This document shows, piece by piece, positions 1-8,900 of a DNA stretch of 64,000 bases; position 1 is the first letter of the stretch; every line of letters begins with the position of its first letter. Both the position numbers and the translations under genes were made by a program. The stretch covers positions 2,852,001 through 2,916,000 of the forward strand of contig NZ_CP093443.1 of NCBI RefSeq assembly GCF_026168515.1, in the 5' to 3' direction. A model generated the notes under the pieces. It did no database searches and was not told the DNA's origin. It saw only the letters and a program-made list of their open reading frames with translations. Source of the stretch: Brevibacterium spongiae. GTDB taxonomy: Bacteria; Actinomycetota; Actinomycetes; Actinomycetales; Brevibacteriaceae.

Positions 1-1462
1 CGATTCCGCCGACCCGCTCGAAGCCGACGAAGGCGTACGTCTTCTCCCCCACTTCGCCGATGGTCAGCGCCTCGGGCTCGGGGCCCTTGTCGTCGCTGCG
101 ACCTTCGAGGTTGGACTCGGAGTGGTTGGAGTTGAAGAACTCGGGTGCCGCCTCGGCGGTCAGTCTCTCGAACTCATCCCCGGAATCGGCCACGAGCTTC
201 CCGTCGGTCGTCCACACCGAGAACGACCGGGCGCCGAACGCCACGAGCTCCTCGTAGCAGTCGCCGTCCTCGCTCAGTCCCATGTCGGTGATGATGTTCA
301 GCCTGCCGAGGTCCTCATCGTCGAGTTCGTCGGCCAAGGGCGAGGTCTCGCACACCGGGGCCAGCCCGTCTTCGCCGAGGTCCTTGACCCTGGCCGCATC
401 CACGAAGTCGCCCCACTCCCGCGAGTCGCCTTCGTTCGCGGTCACCAGGTAGTCAGTGCCGCCTGAGGTGAAGCTCGAGATCGTGTCGGGCATGTACGCG
501 CCTTTGAGCCCCTCGTACTCCGTGATGTTCACGGTCGGAGCGTCCTCGGGGTCGCGGTCCGAGGCGTCGATTCCGTTGCCGGCCTGCCCGTGGTCCTTGA
601 GCCCCAGCGGAAGGATCTTCTCCACAGTGGCCGAGGCGATGTCGACGACCGCGATCGCGTTCGCCTCCTGCAGGGTGGCGTACGCCTTGTCACCGGTGAC
701 GGTGATGTATTCGGGTTCGAGGTTCCGCGAAATCGGCAGGTCCGATTCCGGTGTGGGTCCGAAGATCCGCACATCATCGGGCAGTGTCTTCGACCCGCCG
801 TCTTCGAAGTCGTGGAAGTCAGCGGTGTGCACGTCCTCATCCGAGGCGGCGGCCACCTCGGCGGGCAGATCGATGACCGACACCGATCCTTCGGGATCGG
901 TCGAGAAATCATCGGCCGGCTCACCTTCGTTCGCCGCCAGTGCGTGAGTGCCGTCCGGGGTGACGGTGACCATGTCCGGCAGGGAGCCGACCGGAACCTC
1001 GCCGAGGATGTCCGCCTCCGGGTTGTTCGCGTCGAAGAACATCACCGAACCGGGCTTCGTCTTGTCCTCGTCCTCGAGGGCGATGACGCCGAGTCCGTCG
1101 TCGCGGATGGCGATCGAGTTCGCCACGCCGGTGCCGGTTATCTCCGAGATCTTCTTCGGATTCTTCGGGTCCGAGGCGTCGATGACATCGACGGTTGCGG
1201 CCTGCGCGTTGACCGTGAAGACGGTGTCGCCGTGGACGGCGGTGATCTCGGCGGCGGATTCGTCGAACTGTCCGGTCTCATACGAGCCGAGGAACCCCAT
1301 CTCGATCTGCGCGTCGGAGGCCGAGGAGCTGATGGGCTCGGGCACTTCTGCGGCGTGGGCGGCATCGGTTCCCAACGCTGCGGTGCCGCCGACGAATCCG
1401 GTGGCCAGCAGGAGGGAAGCCGCCGAAGCGGTGAGCATCTTCACGGACAGAGGTTTCGTCAT
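1..1462 (-). CDS. Secreted choice-of-anchor I family protein (3' end outside the window)
   Basis: The reverse-strand frame is open from an ATG at 1462 to the window edge, so the C-terminus is missing. The N-terminus MTKPLSVKMLTASAASLLLA is a Sec signal peptide, with likely cleavage after AHAA near residue 37. The mature part reads as repeated beta-propeller-like blades (for example VDVIDASDPKNPKKISEITG and VVDIASATVEKI), followed by a TANEGDSREWGD segment and NHSESNLEGRSDDKGPEPE. These are typical of choice-of-anchor I proteins, which resemble the alkaline phosphatase/phytase-like esterase group. It is presumably exported and cell-surface or extracellular. The catalytic role of the family is poorly defined and none is assigned here. 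No operon partner is visible; the next gene is 212 bp upstream on the same strand. Confidence 0.8.
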   Translation of the reverse strand, partial: MTKPLSVKMLTASAASLLLATGFVGGTAALGTDAAHAAEVPEPISSSASDAQIEMGFLGSYETGQFDESAAEITAVHGDTVFTVNAQAATVDVIDASDPKNPKKISEITGTGVANSIAIRDDGLGVIALEDEDKTKPGSVMFFDANNPEADILGEVPVGSLPDMVTVTPDGTHALAANEGEPADDFSTDPEGSVSVIDLPAEVAAASDEDVHTADFHDFEDGGSKTLPDDVRIFGPTPESDLPISRNLEPEYITVTGDKAYATLQEANAIAVVDIASATVEKILPLGLKDHGQAGNGIDASDRDPEDAPTVNITEYEGLKGAYMPDTISSFTSGGTDYLVTANEGDSREWGDFVDAARVKDLGEDGLAPVCETSPLADELDDEDLGRLNIITDMGLSEDGDCYEELVAFGARSFSVWTTDGKLVADSGDEFERLTAEAAPEFFNSNHSESNLEGRSDDKGPEPEALTIGEVGEKTYAFVGFERVGGI

Positions 1463-1674
1463 CGGTTCTCCGGGATCGAGTCGGGTGCGGGCCGACCGGA
1501 CCCGCAACCACTCATTCATAGGCACCCGGAATGGACTGGTCCCGAACCGCAGATGGACACGTGGTGAACACACTCAGCTCGGCGATCCGTCACCGACCGC
1601 ACACGTTGCCGCCGCTGTATCACGTTGCGCGGTGAGCGGTCGGCGGTAACCTGAGCGGTCGGCGGAAGGCGCGT

Positions 1675-2598
1675 TCAGCCGAGGTCGAGGTGGTCGGCCA
1701 CCTCGGCGACTTTCCGCTTCGCACTCGCATCGAGGTCACGGACCGGCAGGGGCAGACTGTCTGCACCCACGAGACCGAGATGTTCGGCAATGGCGGCGCT
1801 CACCCGCAGGCTGCCGCCGAACTCGGCGAAAAGATCCCACAGCGGCTGCAGGCCGGCGGAGAGCTCACGTGCCTGGTCGGCGTTGCCGAGTTCTGCCGCT
1901 CGGGTGATTTCGAGGAGGGGTTCGGGGACTGTGCCGCCCACTGCCGTGTACCAGGCGTCGCAGCCGGCGATGAGTCCCTCCGCGCCGTGGGCATCGCCGG
2001 AGATCCCGATCGTCACCTCATTGCCCACGGCGGCACGGATCTCGCCGATGCGCTCATCCCACCCGGCCGGTGAGAGCGGGAAGCCGGGGATCTTGATCGA
2101 CGCCACTCCGTCGAGTGCGGCGAGTCGGGCGTAGAGCTCGGTGGTGAAGGTGAAATGAGTGGTGCCCGGATTGTCGTAGACGACGATCGGCAGATCCGTG
2201 GAATCCGCGACTGTGCGGAAGAGTTCGAACACTTCGTCCTCGGTCAGCGGCTGATAGCTCACCGGCGCGAGCAGCAGACCCTGCGCACCGGCGTCTTCGG
2301 CGGAGCGGACATTGGTGAGCACGTCCCTCGCCCGCAGTGCTCCGACTCCGACGAGGACGGGGATGTCGAGCGCGGAATCGACCGTCAGCTGCGCGACCCG
2401 CGCGCGTTCCTCTGTGTCGAGGTAGGCATAGGACCCGGTCGATCCGAGTGCGGTGATCGAGTCGACCCCGGCGAGGACGAGGCGCTCGATGAGCCCTGTG
2501 TAGGAATCCTCGTCGAGGGTCTCGCCTGTCAGCGGGGTGAGCGGAAACGCGCTCAATCCGGTGAGGAGCGAAGGATCGTATGCGGGTGTGCTCGTCAA
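1675..2598 (-). CDS. Dihydrodipicolinate synthase/N-acetylneuraminate lyase family protein
   Basis: A 307-residue class I aldolase-type TIM barrel. The phosphate/keto-acid loop appears as ALGSTGSYAYL (near residues 50-60), the catalytic Tyr region as IVVYDNPGTTHF (near 138) and the Schiff-base lysine as SIKIPGF (near 167). Family members condense or cleave pyruvate with an aldehyde. The canonical GTTGE loop of true DapA is here GSTGS, so a catabolic keto-acid aldolase or dehydratase is more likely than lysine biosynthesis. It lies on the same strand as the ribokinase (75 bp gap), which suggests a shared sugar-acid or nucleoside-sugar role. The substrate cannot be told from sequence. Confidence 0.85.
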   Translation of the reverse strand: MTSTPAYDPSLLTGLSAFPLTPLTGETLDEDSYTGLIERLVLAGVDSITALGSTGSYAYLDTEERARVAQLTVDSALDIPVLVGVGALRARDVLTNVRSAEDAGAQGLLLAPVSYQPLTEDEVFELFRTVADSTDLPIVVYDNPGTTHFTFTTELYARLAALDGVASIKIPGFPLSPAGWDERIGEIRAAVGNEVTIGISGDAHGAEGLIAGCDAWYTAVGGTVPEPLLEITRAAELGNADQARELSAGLQPLWDLFAEFGGSLRVSAAIAEHLGLVGADSLPLPVRDLDASAKRKVAEVADHLDLG

Positions 2599-2673
2599 GT
2601 GTCCTCCTCGTGGGGCGGATGGTGGCGTGGCGGGACTGCGGCGGACGAGTCCGATGCACTCCAGTCTGCCAGG

Positions 2674-3513
2674 TCACACCTCGCCGGACAGGTACGTCTC
2701 GAGCGAATCGAAGGACGGCTGAGCGGCGACGTCCATCACGGCCGCCGCACCGACGGCGTTCGCCGCACGCAGCGCCTGCGCGGGCTCGAACCCGCTGCGC
2801 AGTCCGATGGTCAGTGCCGCGCAGAACGCGTCACCGGCACCGACAGTGCTCACCGGGTTCCTCGGCAGCGCCTCGGCGAAGGCGATCTGCTCACCGCGGG
2901 AGAGCAGTGCCGAACCGCGGGCGCCATAGGTCACGGCCACATGCTTCGCGTCCTGCAGCTGCGGCAGGTGGGAGTATTCGGTTTCGTTGACGATGATGAG
3001 ATCGGCACGGTCGACCGCCTCGGCGGGCAGGGCGAGTGCCGGGGCAGCGTTGATGACGAAGTATCCCGGAACCCGCCGGGCAAGTTCGACGATGAGGTCG
3101 AGTGAGATCTCGAGCTGGGTGAGCACGGTTTCGTCCTCACCGAATTCGACCCCGTCGAGGCTGACCCGAGCGTTCGCGCCTTCGCACACGGCTATCTGAT
3201 TCTCACCCTGCGCGTCGACCATGATGAGCGCGGTCCCGGTCTCCGTGTCCGCCTCGGCGATGGCATCGGTTCGGACCCCGGCGGCGCGGAGTGCCCGCAC
3301 CATCGCTCGCCCCTCCGCGTCGGCACCGACGGCGCCGACCATCCGGGTGCGCGCTCCGAGGCGGGCCGCAGCGGCAGCCTGATTCGCTCCCTTCCCGCCG
3401 GGCGACCGGGTGAGCCTGCCGCCGCCGATGGTCTCACCGGCGGCGGGCAGGCGGGAGGTGGTGGCGGTGATGTCGGCGTTGATGCTGCCGACGACTGCGA
3501 GGTCCACGTCCAT
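2674..3513 (-). CDS. rbsK: Ribokinase (PfkB family)
   Basis: A PfkB-family sugar kinase of 279 residues. The N-terminal signature VVGSINADITATTSRLPAAG is followed by GGKGANQAAAAARLGA (sugar-binding and PfkB signature 1). Near the C-terminus STVGAGDAFCAALTIGL carries the GAGD anion hole and catalytic Asp. It should phosphorylate D-ribose (or a related pentose) with ATP in the cytoplasm. The frame extends further upstream, but the chosen ATG at 3513 begins exactly at the family N-terminus MDVDLAVVGS; the longer version would overlap the ohr-like gene. Nothing in the sequence separates ribokinase from close relatives such as pseudouridine kinase. Confidence 0.85.
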   Translation of the reverse strand: MDVDLAVVGSINADITATTSRLPAAGETIGGGRLTRSPGGKGANQAAAAARLGARTRMVGAVGADAEGRAMVRALRAAGVRTDAIAEADTETGTALIMVDAQGENQIAVCEGANARVSLDGVEFGEDETVLTQLEISLDLIVELARRVPGYFVINAAPALALPAEAVDRADLIIVNETEYSHLPQLQDAKHVAVTYGARGSALLSRGEQIAFAEALPRNPVSTVGAGDAFCAALTIGLRSGFEPAQALRAANAVGAAAVMDVAAQPSFDSLETYLSGEV

Positions 3514-3533
3514 TCTCAGGCTCGGCCCTCGGC

Positions 3534-3962
3534 TCAGGAGGCGACGGCGACGATCTCGACGGGAATGTTGCCGCGCGTGGCCTTCGAGTAGGGGCACAGT
3601 TCGTGGGTGCGGTCGGCGACCTTCTGCGCCGTGTCCTGGTCGACGCCGGGGACGGTGACGGTGAGCTTGACGCTGAGGCCGAAGCTCTCGCCCTCCTTGC
3701 CGATTCCGACCTCGGAGTTGACGACGGACTTCGAGGTGTCGACGCCGAGCTCCTTGCCGGCCAGTGCCATTGCACCCTGGAAGCAGGCCCCGTAGCCGAC
3801 GGCGAAGAGCTGCTCCGGATTGGTGGCACCGCCGGGGCCGCCCATCTCCTTGGGGCTGCGGAGGTCGACGTCGAGCACCTTGTCATCGGTGGCTCCGTGA
3901 CCGTCACGGCCCCCTGTGATCTCGGCCTTTGCGGTGTATGCGATGTTCTCTGGGGTGTTCAT
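3534..3962 (-). CDS. ohr: Organic hydroperoxide resistance protein (Ohr/OsmC family)
   Basis: A 142-residue thiol peroxidase that reduces organic hydroperoxides. Both catalytic cysteines are present: YGACFQGAM (near residue 60) and HELCPYSKATRGN (near 123). The conserved TNPEQLFAVGYGACF block marks the Ohr branch of OsmC proteins. Start choice: ATG at 3962 follows a clear AGGAG with normal spacing; a longer frame to 4013 lacks such a site. It is co-directional with rbsK (20 bp gap). Ohr genes are usually controlled by a MarR-type OhrR; none is adjacent, although a MarR gene exists at 54.3 kb. Confidence 0.92.
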   Translation of the reverse strand: MNTPENIAYTAKAEITGGRDGHGATDDKVLDVDLRSPKEMGGPGGATNPEQLFAVGYGACFQGAMALAGKELGVDTSKSVVNSEVGIGKEGESFGLSVKLTVTVPGVDQDTAQKVADRTHELCPYSKATRGNIPVEIVAVAS

Positions 3963-4163
3963 TGCACGTCTCCTGTTCGTCGAATCGACTCTGTGCGTCA
4001 GCAGGACCTTCACGAGGAAGGCTCCTGGTGCCGAGTATTGTCACTTCTCCGCCGGAAGTCCATGCCTTGTCTCCACGCCGTGTCGATGAGCGAACGTCCA
4101 TCGGTCCGCATCCCCCTATAACCCCGAGGAGTCGTCTCGCGCTCAGACCCGGCCGACAACGAA

Positions 4164-4207
4164 GGAAGCCCCGTGATCTGCTTGTTCCAGCAGATCACGG
4201 GGCTTCC
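4164..4207 (-). terminator. Perfect 19-bp hairpin downstream of tRNA-His
   Basis: Perfect inverted repeat 4164-4182/4189-4207 with a 6-nt loop, lying just 3' of the tRNA-His gene on the reverse strand. There is no strong U tract, but the GC-rich stem fits termination of the tRNA transcript, and could also block readthrough toward ohr. Confidence 0.75.
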
Positions 4208-4214
4208 CGATCGG

Positions 4215-4287
4215 GGTGAGTAACGGGACTTGAACCCGCGACATCCGCGACCACAACGCGGCGCTCTACCAGCTGAGCTATACCCAC
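4215..4287 (-). tRNA. tRNA-His (GTG anticodon)
   Basis: Read on the reverse strand: acceptor GTGGGTA pairs with TACTCAC, D-arm AGCTCAGCTGGTAGAGC, anticodon stem CCGCG/CGCGG around loop TTGTGGT (anticodon GTG), and T-arm GCGGGTTCAAGTCCCGT. The base before position 1 is G (complement of 4288), consistent with the G-1 of tRNA-His. The discriminator is C and no CCA is encoded. Confidence 0.95.
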
Positions 4288-4512
4288 CACATGCGCTGCG
4301 CCTCGGCGCAGACAGCAAAATACATCTTAACCGCACCCCGTCGGCACGGGCAAACCAGAACGGCACATCACCGACAATGAGACGCAGATCTCCCTGCGTG
4401 CAACGATTCCATAGCGTTGTATAACGGTTTCGGAAAAGCGGTAGGAGCAGCCCTCGACATTCATTAGGATTGATTCGGTCCCGTCCTCGATATGCCTCAA
4501 GGAACCCTGTAC

Positions 4513-6210
4513 ATGACTCGTGCGTTGATCTCCGTCTCCGATGACGGGTTCACCTACATCTCCCTCAACGGGGCGACGAGTCGCTATTCGGACACCGGCC
4601 AGGCCATCTCCTACCTCGGCGATTATGCCCGGGAGACCGCCACGCCGCTGACAGTGACGATCGACGACGGAGAAAAGAAGACCGACATCTCCATCGATGC
4701 ACAGGGCAAGGTCGGGTCCGCACCGAAACCAGAGACCGGCGGCGCACACTCCGCGACCGGGGACACCACTCCAACAGCTCAGACGAACTCCAGCGCCGAG
4801 GCGGCCGCCGGGTCCTCCGCGCACGATTCGACTGCGCGGGGCTCGGCCCCACAGGGCTCTGCCGCGCAGGACCCCGCCGCACACGATTCGGCCGCGCACG
4901 ATTCTGCCGCAGCCCGGACCGAGCCTGCGAATTCCAGCAATGACGCCTACCCGCAGGGCACACCGTTCTCCGGTCCAGCTCCCGCCACCGCACCGAAGGT
5001 GACGAAGACCCAGCCGCGCAAGCGCGCTTCCCGCAATCGCCCGCAGCGTCTGAAGAAGATCACGGTTCCCGGCCTCGTGCTCATCGGCTTGGCGATTCTC
5101 ATGGTCGGCGCGTTCGTCGTCCCCAATATCGTCCCCGTCGAATCCGATGACGCCCCGCAGACGATCGGTTCCGAGCAGCAGGTCAATCCGGCCTCGGACC
5201 TCTCCGTCGACAAGACCCGCGACGTCGTGCCGAGCTTCGACAACTCCCCCAAGTGGGAGGCCGAGGTGCCCAAACACGCCTCGGTGACCGCATCAGACCG
5301 CGGCGTCCTCCTCGTCAACGACGGGAAGCTCGAAGTCCTCGACCCAGATACCGGCAAATCCCGGTACAAGGATTCGATCAGCAAATCGCCGACGTTCGCC
5401 GTCGACACCGTCATCGACGGCCGTCCGGCCCTGCTGTGGCAGTCAGGCAACACCGCCGAGGCGCTCTTCGACGGAGACAAGAAGCCGAAGACCTACCAGC
5501 TGCCCGAGAACGCCCGCATCACCTCCGCAGGCAAGAGCGTTCTCATCAAGTCCGGCAACAAGCTGTCGACCTTCGGCACCGACGGACTTGAGGACGTCCC
5601 GACGCCGCAGGCCGGTTCCACGCCGATGGCCATCGACGACGATGAGCTCTTCAGCTCAGACTGGAACGGCCCGGTCAAGGCCAAGAACCTCAAGACCGGT
5701 TCCGAACGCGACATCAAACTCGAACGTCCGGCAGACGAACTCCAGATCATCGACTGGATCTCCGCAGGCCACGGCAAGGCCATCACACTGTGGGGCGAAC
5801 AGGGCGCCTCGACGAACTCCGGGCACCGGATCCAGCTCGTCGTCCACTCCCTCGAGGACGGCTCCATCCTCTCGACCGTGACGACGACGACCGACATCGT
5901 CGGCGAGAAGACATGGGTCCGCGGCCAAGGGGGCAAACGCGCATACATCGGCCCCTACCTCTTCAACCTGCAGTCGGGTCTGCTGCTCATGGATGTCTCC
6001 AGCCGTGACATCCACCTCTCCGAACCGCGCGGCACCATCGTCCCCTGCACCATGGACACGAACACCTCCTGTCTGCTCGCCGGCAAACAGGCGTTCAAGA
6101 CCGACACCGACCTCCTGGCCGTCGTCGGTGACGGCAGAGAAGCCATTGTGCTCGGTGATGACTCCACGATCCGGGCCTACCCGAAGAAGTCCGACACCCA
6201 GGATCGCTGA
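4513..6210 (+). CDS. Membrane-anchored PQQ-like beta-propeller protein, function unknown
   Basis: About 565 residues. An N-terminal ~75-residue cytoplasmic module (ISVSDDGFTYISLNGATSRY) is followed by a low-complexity Ala/Ser/His/Asp linker with AAHDSAAHDSAA repeats, a basic stretch (RKRASRNRPQRLKK) and one transmembrane helix (VPGLVLIGLAILMVGAFVVP, near residue 195). The rest is an extracytoplasmic domain with propeller-like repeats such as GVLLVNDGKLEVLDPDTGKSRY. Topology is N-in/C-out. The ATG at 4513 is chosen because AAGGAA lies 8 nt upstream; an in-frame ATG at 4492 has no ribosome site. No enzyme motif is seen. It stands alone, followed by another envelope protein gene. Confidence 0.75.
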   Translation: MTRALISVSDDGFTYISLNGATSRYSDTGQAISYLGDYARETATPLTVTIDDGEKKTDISIDAQGKVGSAPKPETGGAHSATGDTTPTAQTNSSAEAAAGSSAHDSTARGSAPQGSAAQDPAAHDSAAHDSAAARTEPANSSNDAYPQGTPFSGPAPATAPKVTKTQPRKRASRNRPQRLKKITVPGLVLIGLAILMVGAFVVPNIVPVESDDAPQTIGSEQQVNPASDLSVDKTRDVVPSFDNSPKWEAEVPKHASVTASDRGVLLVNDGKLEVLDPDTGKSRYKDSISKSPTFAVDTVIDGRPALLWQSGNTAEALFDGDKKPKTYQLPENARITSAGKSVLIKSGNKLSTFGTDGLEDVPTPQAGSTPMAIDDDELFSSDWNGPVKAKNLKTGSERDIKLERPADELQIIDWISAGHGKAITLWGEQGASTNSGHRIQLVVHSLEDGSILSTVTTTTDIVGEKTWVRGQGGKRAYIGPYLFNLQSGLLLMDVSSRDIHLSEPRGTIVPCTMDTNTSCLLAGKQAFKTDTDLLAVVGDGREAIVLGDDSTIRAYPKKSDTQDR

Positions 6211-6404
6211 TTTCAGCGCCCCCTCGGAGATCGCAGCGGTCTCTCGATACCCGACAATCACCGCTGGTCTCCGGGGTCTCGCCACGGCGAATCACCCCTG
6301 AGGCTTTATCACAAGAGTCCAAGACATTAAGATGTGAACGACGTGTCGCACAGTCATGTCCCCTTGACCCCATGCAGCCGGAATCCCCACCGCGAAGGAA
6401 AGAA

Positions 6405-8048
6405 GTGCCAGTAACACGCCAGTTCAGTCGCAGGATGGCCGCTATCGGCGCTGCGTTTGCCCTGGTGGCACTCCCGGTCTCCGGCACGATCGATCCCGCA
6501 TTCGCCCAGCCGACACCATCCGCAGAGGCAGGTGCGACAGAGACAGCCGACACCGAGGCGGCCGGGACGTCCGATGGCACCGACGGTTCTGACGGCGACT
6601 CCTCCGCCGGCAGCACGGATGACGGCGCGGCGGACGATGGGGACGACAAGACCGACCCGGAGCCCGACTACGACAAGGCGTGCAAAGCCCCTGAAGACGA
6701 CGAACCGATTCCGGGGACCGATGGGCCCTGTGAAACCGCCGAGGAGCTGACGACTCAATGGCATCCGCTCTCAAAGACAATGACCGTGAAGGCACCGGAC
6801 GGCGAGCCCGGCAGCCTTCCCAAGAGCTGGGTGGGTGAGTCGTTCGACAACCCCGGGCGCGACATGGTCCGCGTTCCGGCTCAGTCGGGGCAGGGGTCGT
6901 CAGGCGATGGGTCTGGCCGCTCGGCCACCAGTGATTCTGACACCGACGACAGCGGACGCTCCGTCGCCGAGGCCACGGCGCAGGCCGACGCGCCGGACTC
7001 ATTCACGTTCGATGGTGAAGGCAAGATCCTCAACGCCGACACCAAGAAGGAGATGACGTTCGAGGGCTTCGGCATCACAGGGCCGGACCCTGACTGGACC
7101 TTCACCGCCAACGGAAAGACCATCACGGCCAAAGGCGAGCGCTACACTGAAACCCCTGGGGGTGACGATGGAGCCGGCGGCAACAAAGAGGGTGCTTCGT
7201 CGGGAGCTTCCACCTCGGGTTCTGACAACGGCACGGCCGACAAAGATCTCACTGCCGCGGACGACGGTCGCGACTCGGACTCGTCGAGCAACGCCGACGG
7301 TGCGACATCCGATGCCGGCACCAGCGGTTCGGCCGATAAGGACGGGGGCTCCGGTGACAGCAGCTCATCGTCGGACAAAGCCGCTTCCAAGGACGGCACT
7401 ACCCCGTCCGACAGCGCCTCCTCGGCAGACTCTGATGCCTCGACTTCCGGGTCGAATGACCGCACCGACAGCGATTCCGGAAGCGACGCCGATAGCCGGG
7501 ACTCGAACTCCAGCAATCAGGACGCGAACTCCGAAGGCCGAAACTCCGATGCGGACTCCTCCGGCGGCACCGACTCCGACGGCTCCGGTTCGGGTTCGGA
7601 CTCCAACGACTCCGATACGAACTCGGGCAGCGACGATGAGAAGGACTCGGACAAGAACGGTTCCGGTTCCACGCTCGGCAGCTCCGATGCAGACGGCACC
7701 ACTCCGGACCCTTCGACCGGCAACGGCTCCCAAGACGGGCGCGAAGTCATCCCCGGCACCACCGGCGACGAGTGGGTGCCCGGGGACGACGATCCCGAAA
7801 GGCACCCGGACTATTCGGACCCGGTTCCGCAGAACCCGGACGAACCGGCGCCCAAGGACGACACCGACCTCATCACCGGCGGCGACCAGCCCTCCCCACG
7901 GGCCGATCAGAACCCGGGCTCTTCGTTCGGCGAGTCCATCATCTCCACGATCGTGAGCTCCTGGCCCATCTTCGTTCTGGCCGCCTCGGGCATGGCCGCG
8001 GTCGGGTTCATCATCTACCTCATGGGACGTCGCGGAAAGCAGGACTGA
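6405..8048 (+). CDS. Secreted Ser/Asp/Gly-rich protein with C-terminal membrane anchor
   Basis: About 547 residues. The N-terminus RQFSRRMAAIGAAFALVALP...AFAQ is a Sec signal peptide. Two acidic regions rich in Asp, Ser, Gly and Thr (about residues 40-75 and 255-440) look like extended stalks resembling SD-repeat surface proteins. A short folded part between them contains PDSFTFDGEGKILNADTKKEMTFEG. The C-terminus has a hydrophobic helix (WPIFVLAASGMAAVGFIIYLMG) followed by RRGKQD, giving a type I membrane anchor; no LPXTG motif is seen. GTG at 6405 follows AAGGAAAG; an in-frame ATG at 6372 is the alternative start. It could be a stalk-like surface protein; function unknown. Confidence 0.75.
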   Translation: MPVTRQFSRRMAAIGAAFALVALPVSGTIDPAFAQPTPSAEAGATETADTEAAGTSDGTDGSDGDSSAGSTDDGAADDGDDKTDPEPDYDKACKAPEDDEPIPGTDGPCETAEELTTQWHPLSKTMTVKAPDGEPGSLPKSWVGESFDNPGRDMVRVPAQSGQGSSGDGSGRSATSDSDTDDSGRSVAEATAQADAPDSFTFDGEGKILNADTKKEMTFEGFGITGPDPDWTFTANGKTITAKGERYTETPGGDDGAGGNKEGASSGASTSGSDNGTADKDLTAADDGRDSDSSSNADGATSDAGTSGSADKDGGSGDSSSSSDKAASKDGTTPSDSASSADSDASTSGSNDRTDSDSGSDADSRDSNSSNQDANSEGRNSDADSSGGTDSDGSGSGSDSNDSDTNSGSDDEKDSDKNGSGSTLGSSDADGTTPDPSTGNGSQDGREVIPGTTGDEWVPGDDDPERHPDYSDPVPQNPDEPAPKDDTDLITGGDQPSPRADQNPGSSFGESIISTIVSSWPIFVLAASGMAAVGFIIYLMGRRGKQD

Positions 8049-8084
8049 GTCCCGCCTCGGCGATCCTCATCTAAGATCGCTGAC

Positions 8085-8804
8085 ATGGATCTCTTCGACT
8101 CCGAGCTGCGCGTGATCGCTGCGGCCGAGGACCTCGCCCGGACGCTCGGGACCGATGCGAACCACACAGTCGCCACAGCCGCAATGGACACCACAGGCCG
8201 CATTCACACCGGAGTCAACGTCGACCACTTCACCGGCGGCCCCTGTGCCGAACTCGTGGTGATCGGCGCTGCCGCCGCCCTGGGTGCGGGCCCGCTCGTC
8301 ACCATCGCCGCGGTCGGCGACCACAATCGGGGTCTGCTCGCTCCCTGCGGACGCTGCCGGCAGGTCATCCTCGACCTCCACCCCGACGCCCTCGTTGCGT
8401 TCCCGGACGCCACAGGCCAACGGTCGATCGCACCCATCCCCGCGCTCCTCCCCCACGCCTACCGCCACCCCGACGCCGCACCCATGCGGCTGCTGCGATT
8501 CAACGCCCGCTATCACGGCTCGGTCATCGATGGGACGAAGACGCTGACGGTACGGTGGAACGAAGCCCATCGCCCGGGTCCTGCACTGGCCTATTTCGAG
8601 GACACTGATCACGGCACCGTCCCTGTCGACATCACCTCGGTGACCGCGAAGCGCCTCGACGAACTCACCGCGACCGACCTCGGACTCAGTCGCGCGTCAG
8701 CACTCGACCGGTACATCGCGAATCTGCACGGGCACTACCCCGCCATGCCCGACGACGCGACCGTCGAAATCCTAAGATTCCGTCGAACCGCCCTCGATAT
8801 CTGA
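8085..8804 (+). CDS. Cytidine deaminase-like protein fused to an ASCH domain
   Basis: A 239-residue two-domain protein. Residues 1-125 are a cytidine/blasticidin deaminase fold with zinc motifs CAE (GGPCAELVVIGAA, near 50) and PCGRC (LLAPCGRCRQV, near 90). Residues 130-239 match an ASCH-type fold (LRFNARYHGSVIDGTKTLTVRWNE, then PVDITSVTAKRLDELT). Deaminases of this type convert cytidine-like nucleosides to uridine forms. ASCH domains bind RNA or modified nucleosides, and some hydrolyse N4-acetylcytidine. The fusion therefore suggests salvage or detoxification of modified cytidines; this coupling is inference. It is monocistronic with a 36-bp gap after the previous gene. Confidence 0.88.
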   Translation: MDLFDSELRVIAAAEDLARTLGTDANHTVATAAMDTTGRIHTGVNVDHFTGGPCAELVVIGAAAALGAGPLVTIAAVGDHNRGLLAPCGRCRQVILDLHPDALVAFPDATGQRSIAPIPALLPHAYRHPDAAPMRLLRFNARYHGSVIDGTKTLTVRWNEAHRPGPALAYFEDTDHGTVPVDITSVTAKRLDELTATDLGLSRASALDRYIANLHGHYPAMPDDATVEILRFRRTALDI

Positions 8805-8900
8805 CACTCGCAGTTCCCAGCGGCTAAGCTGGACAGCGAAGCACTGTGGCACAAGGTCACAGGCGCAGGAATGCATTCTCGACCGGGAGGACTCGACCCG

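Noticed and set aside
590..1567. Long forward-strand open frames over the first gene
   Set aside because: Shadows of the reverse-strand choice-of-anchor I gene caused by high GC; no homology or ribosome site.
4327..5277. Reverse-strand gene opposite the propeller protein
   Set aside because: Gly/Arg-rich antisense shadow; forward gene has signalled topology and a ribosome site.
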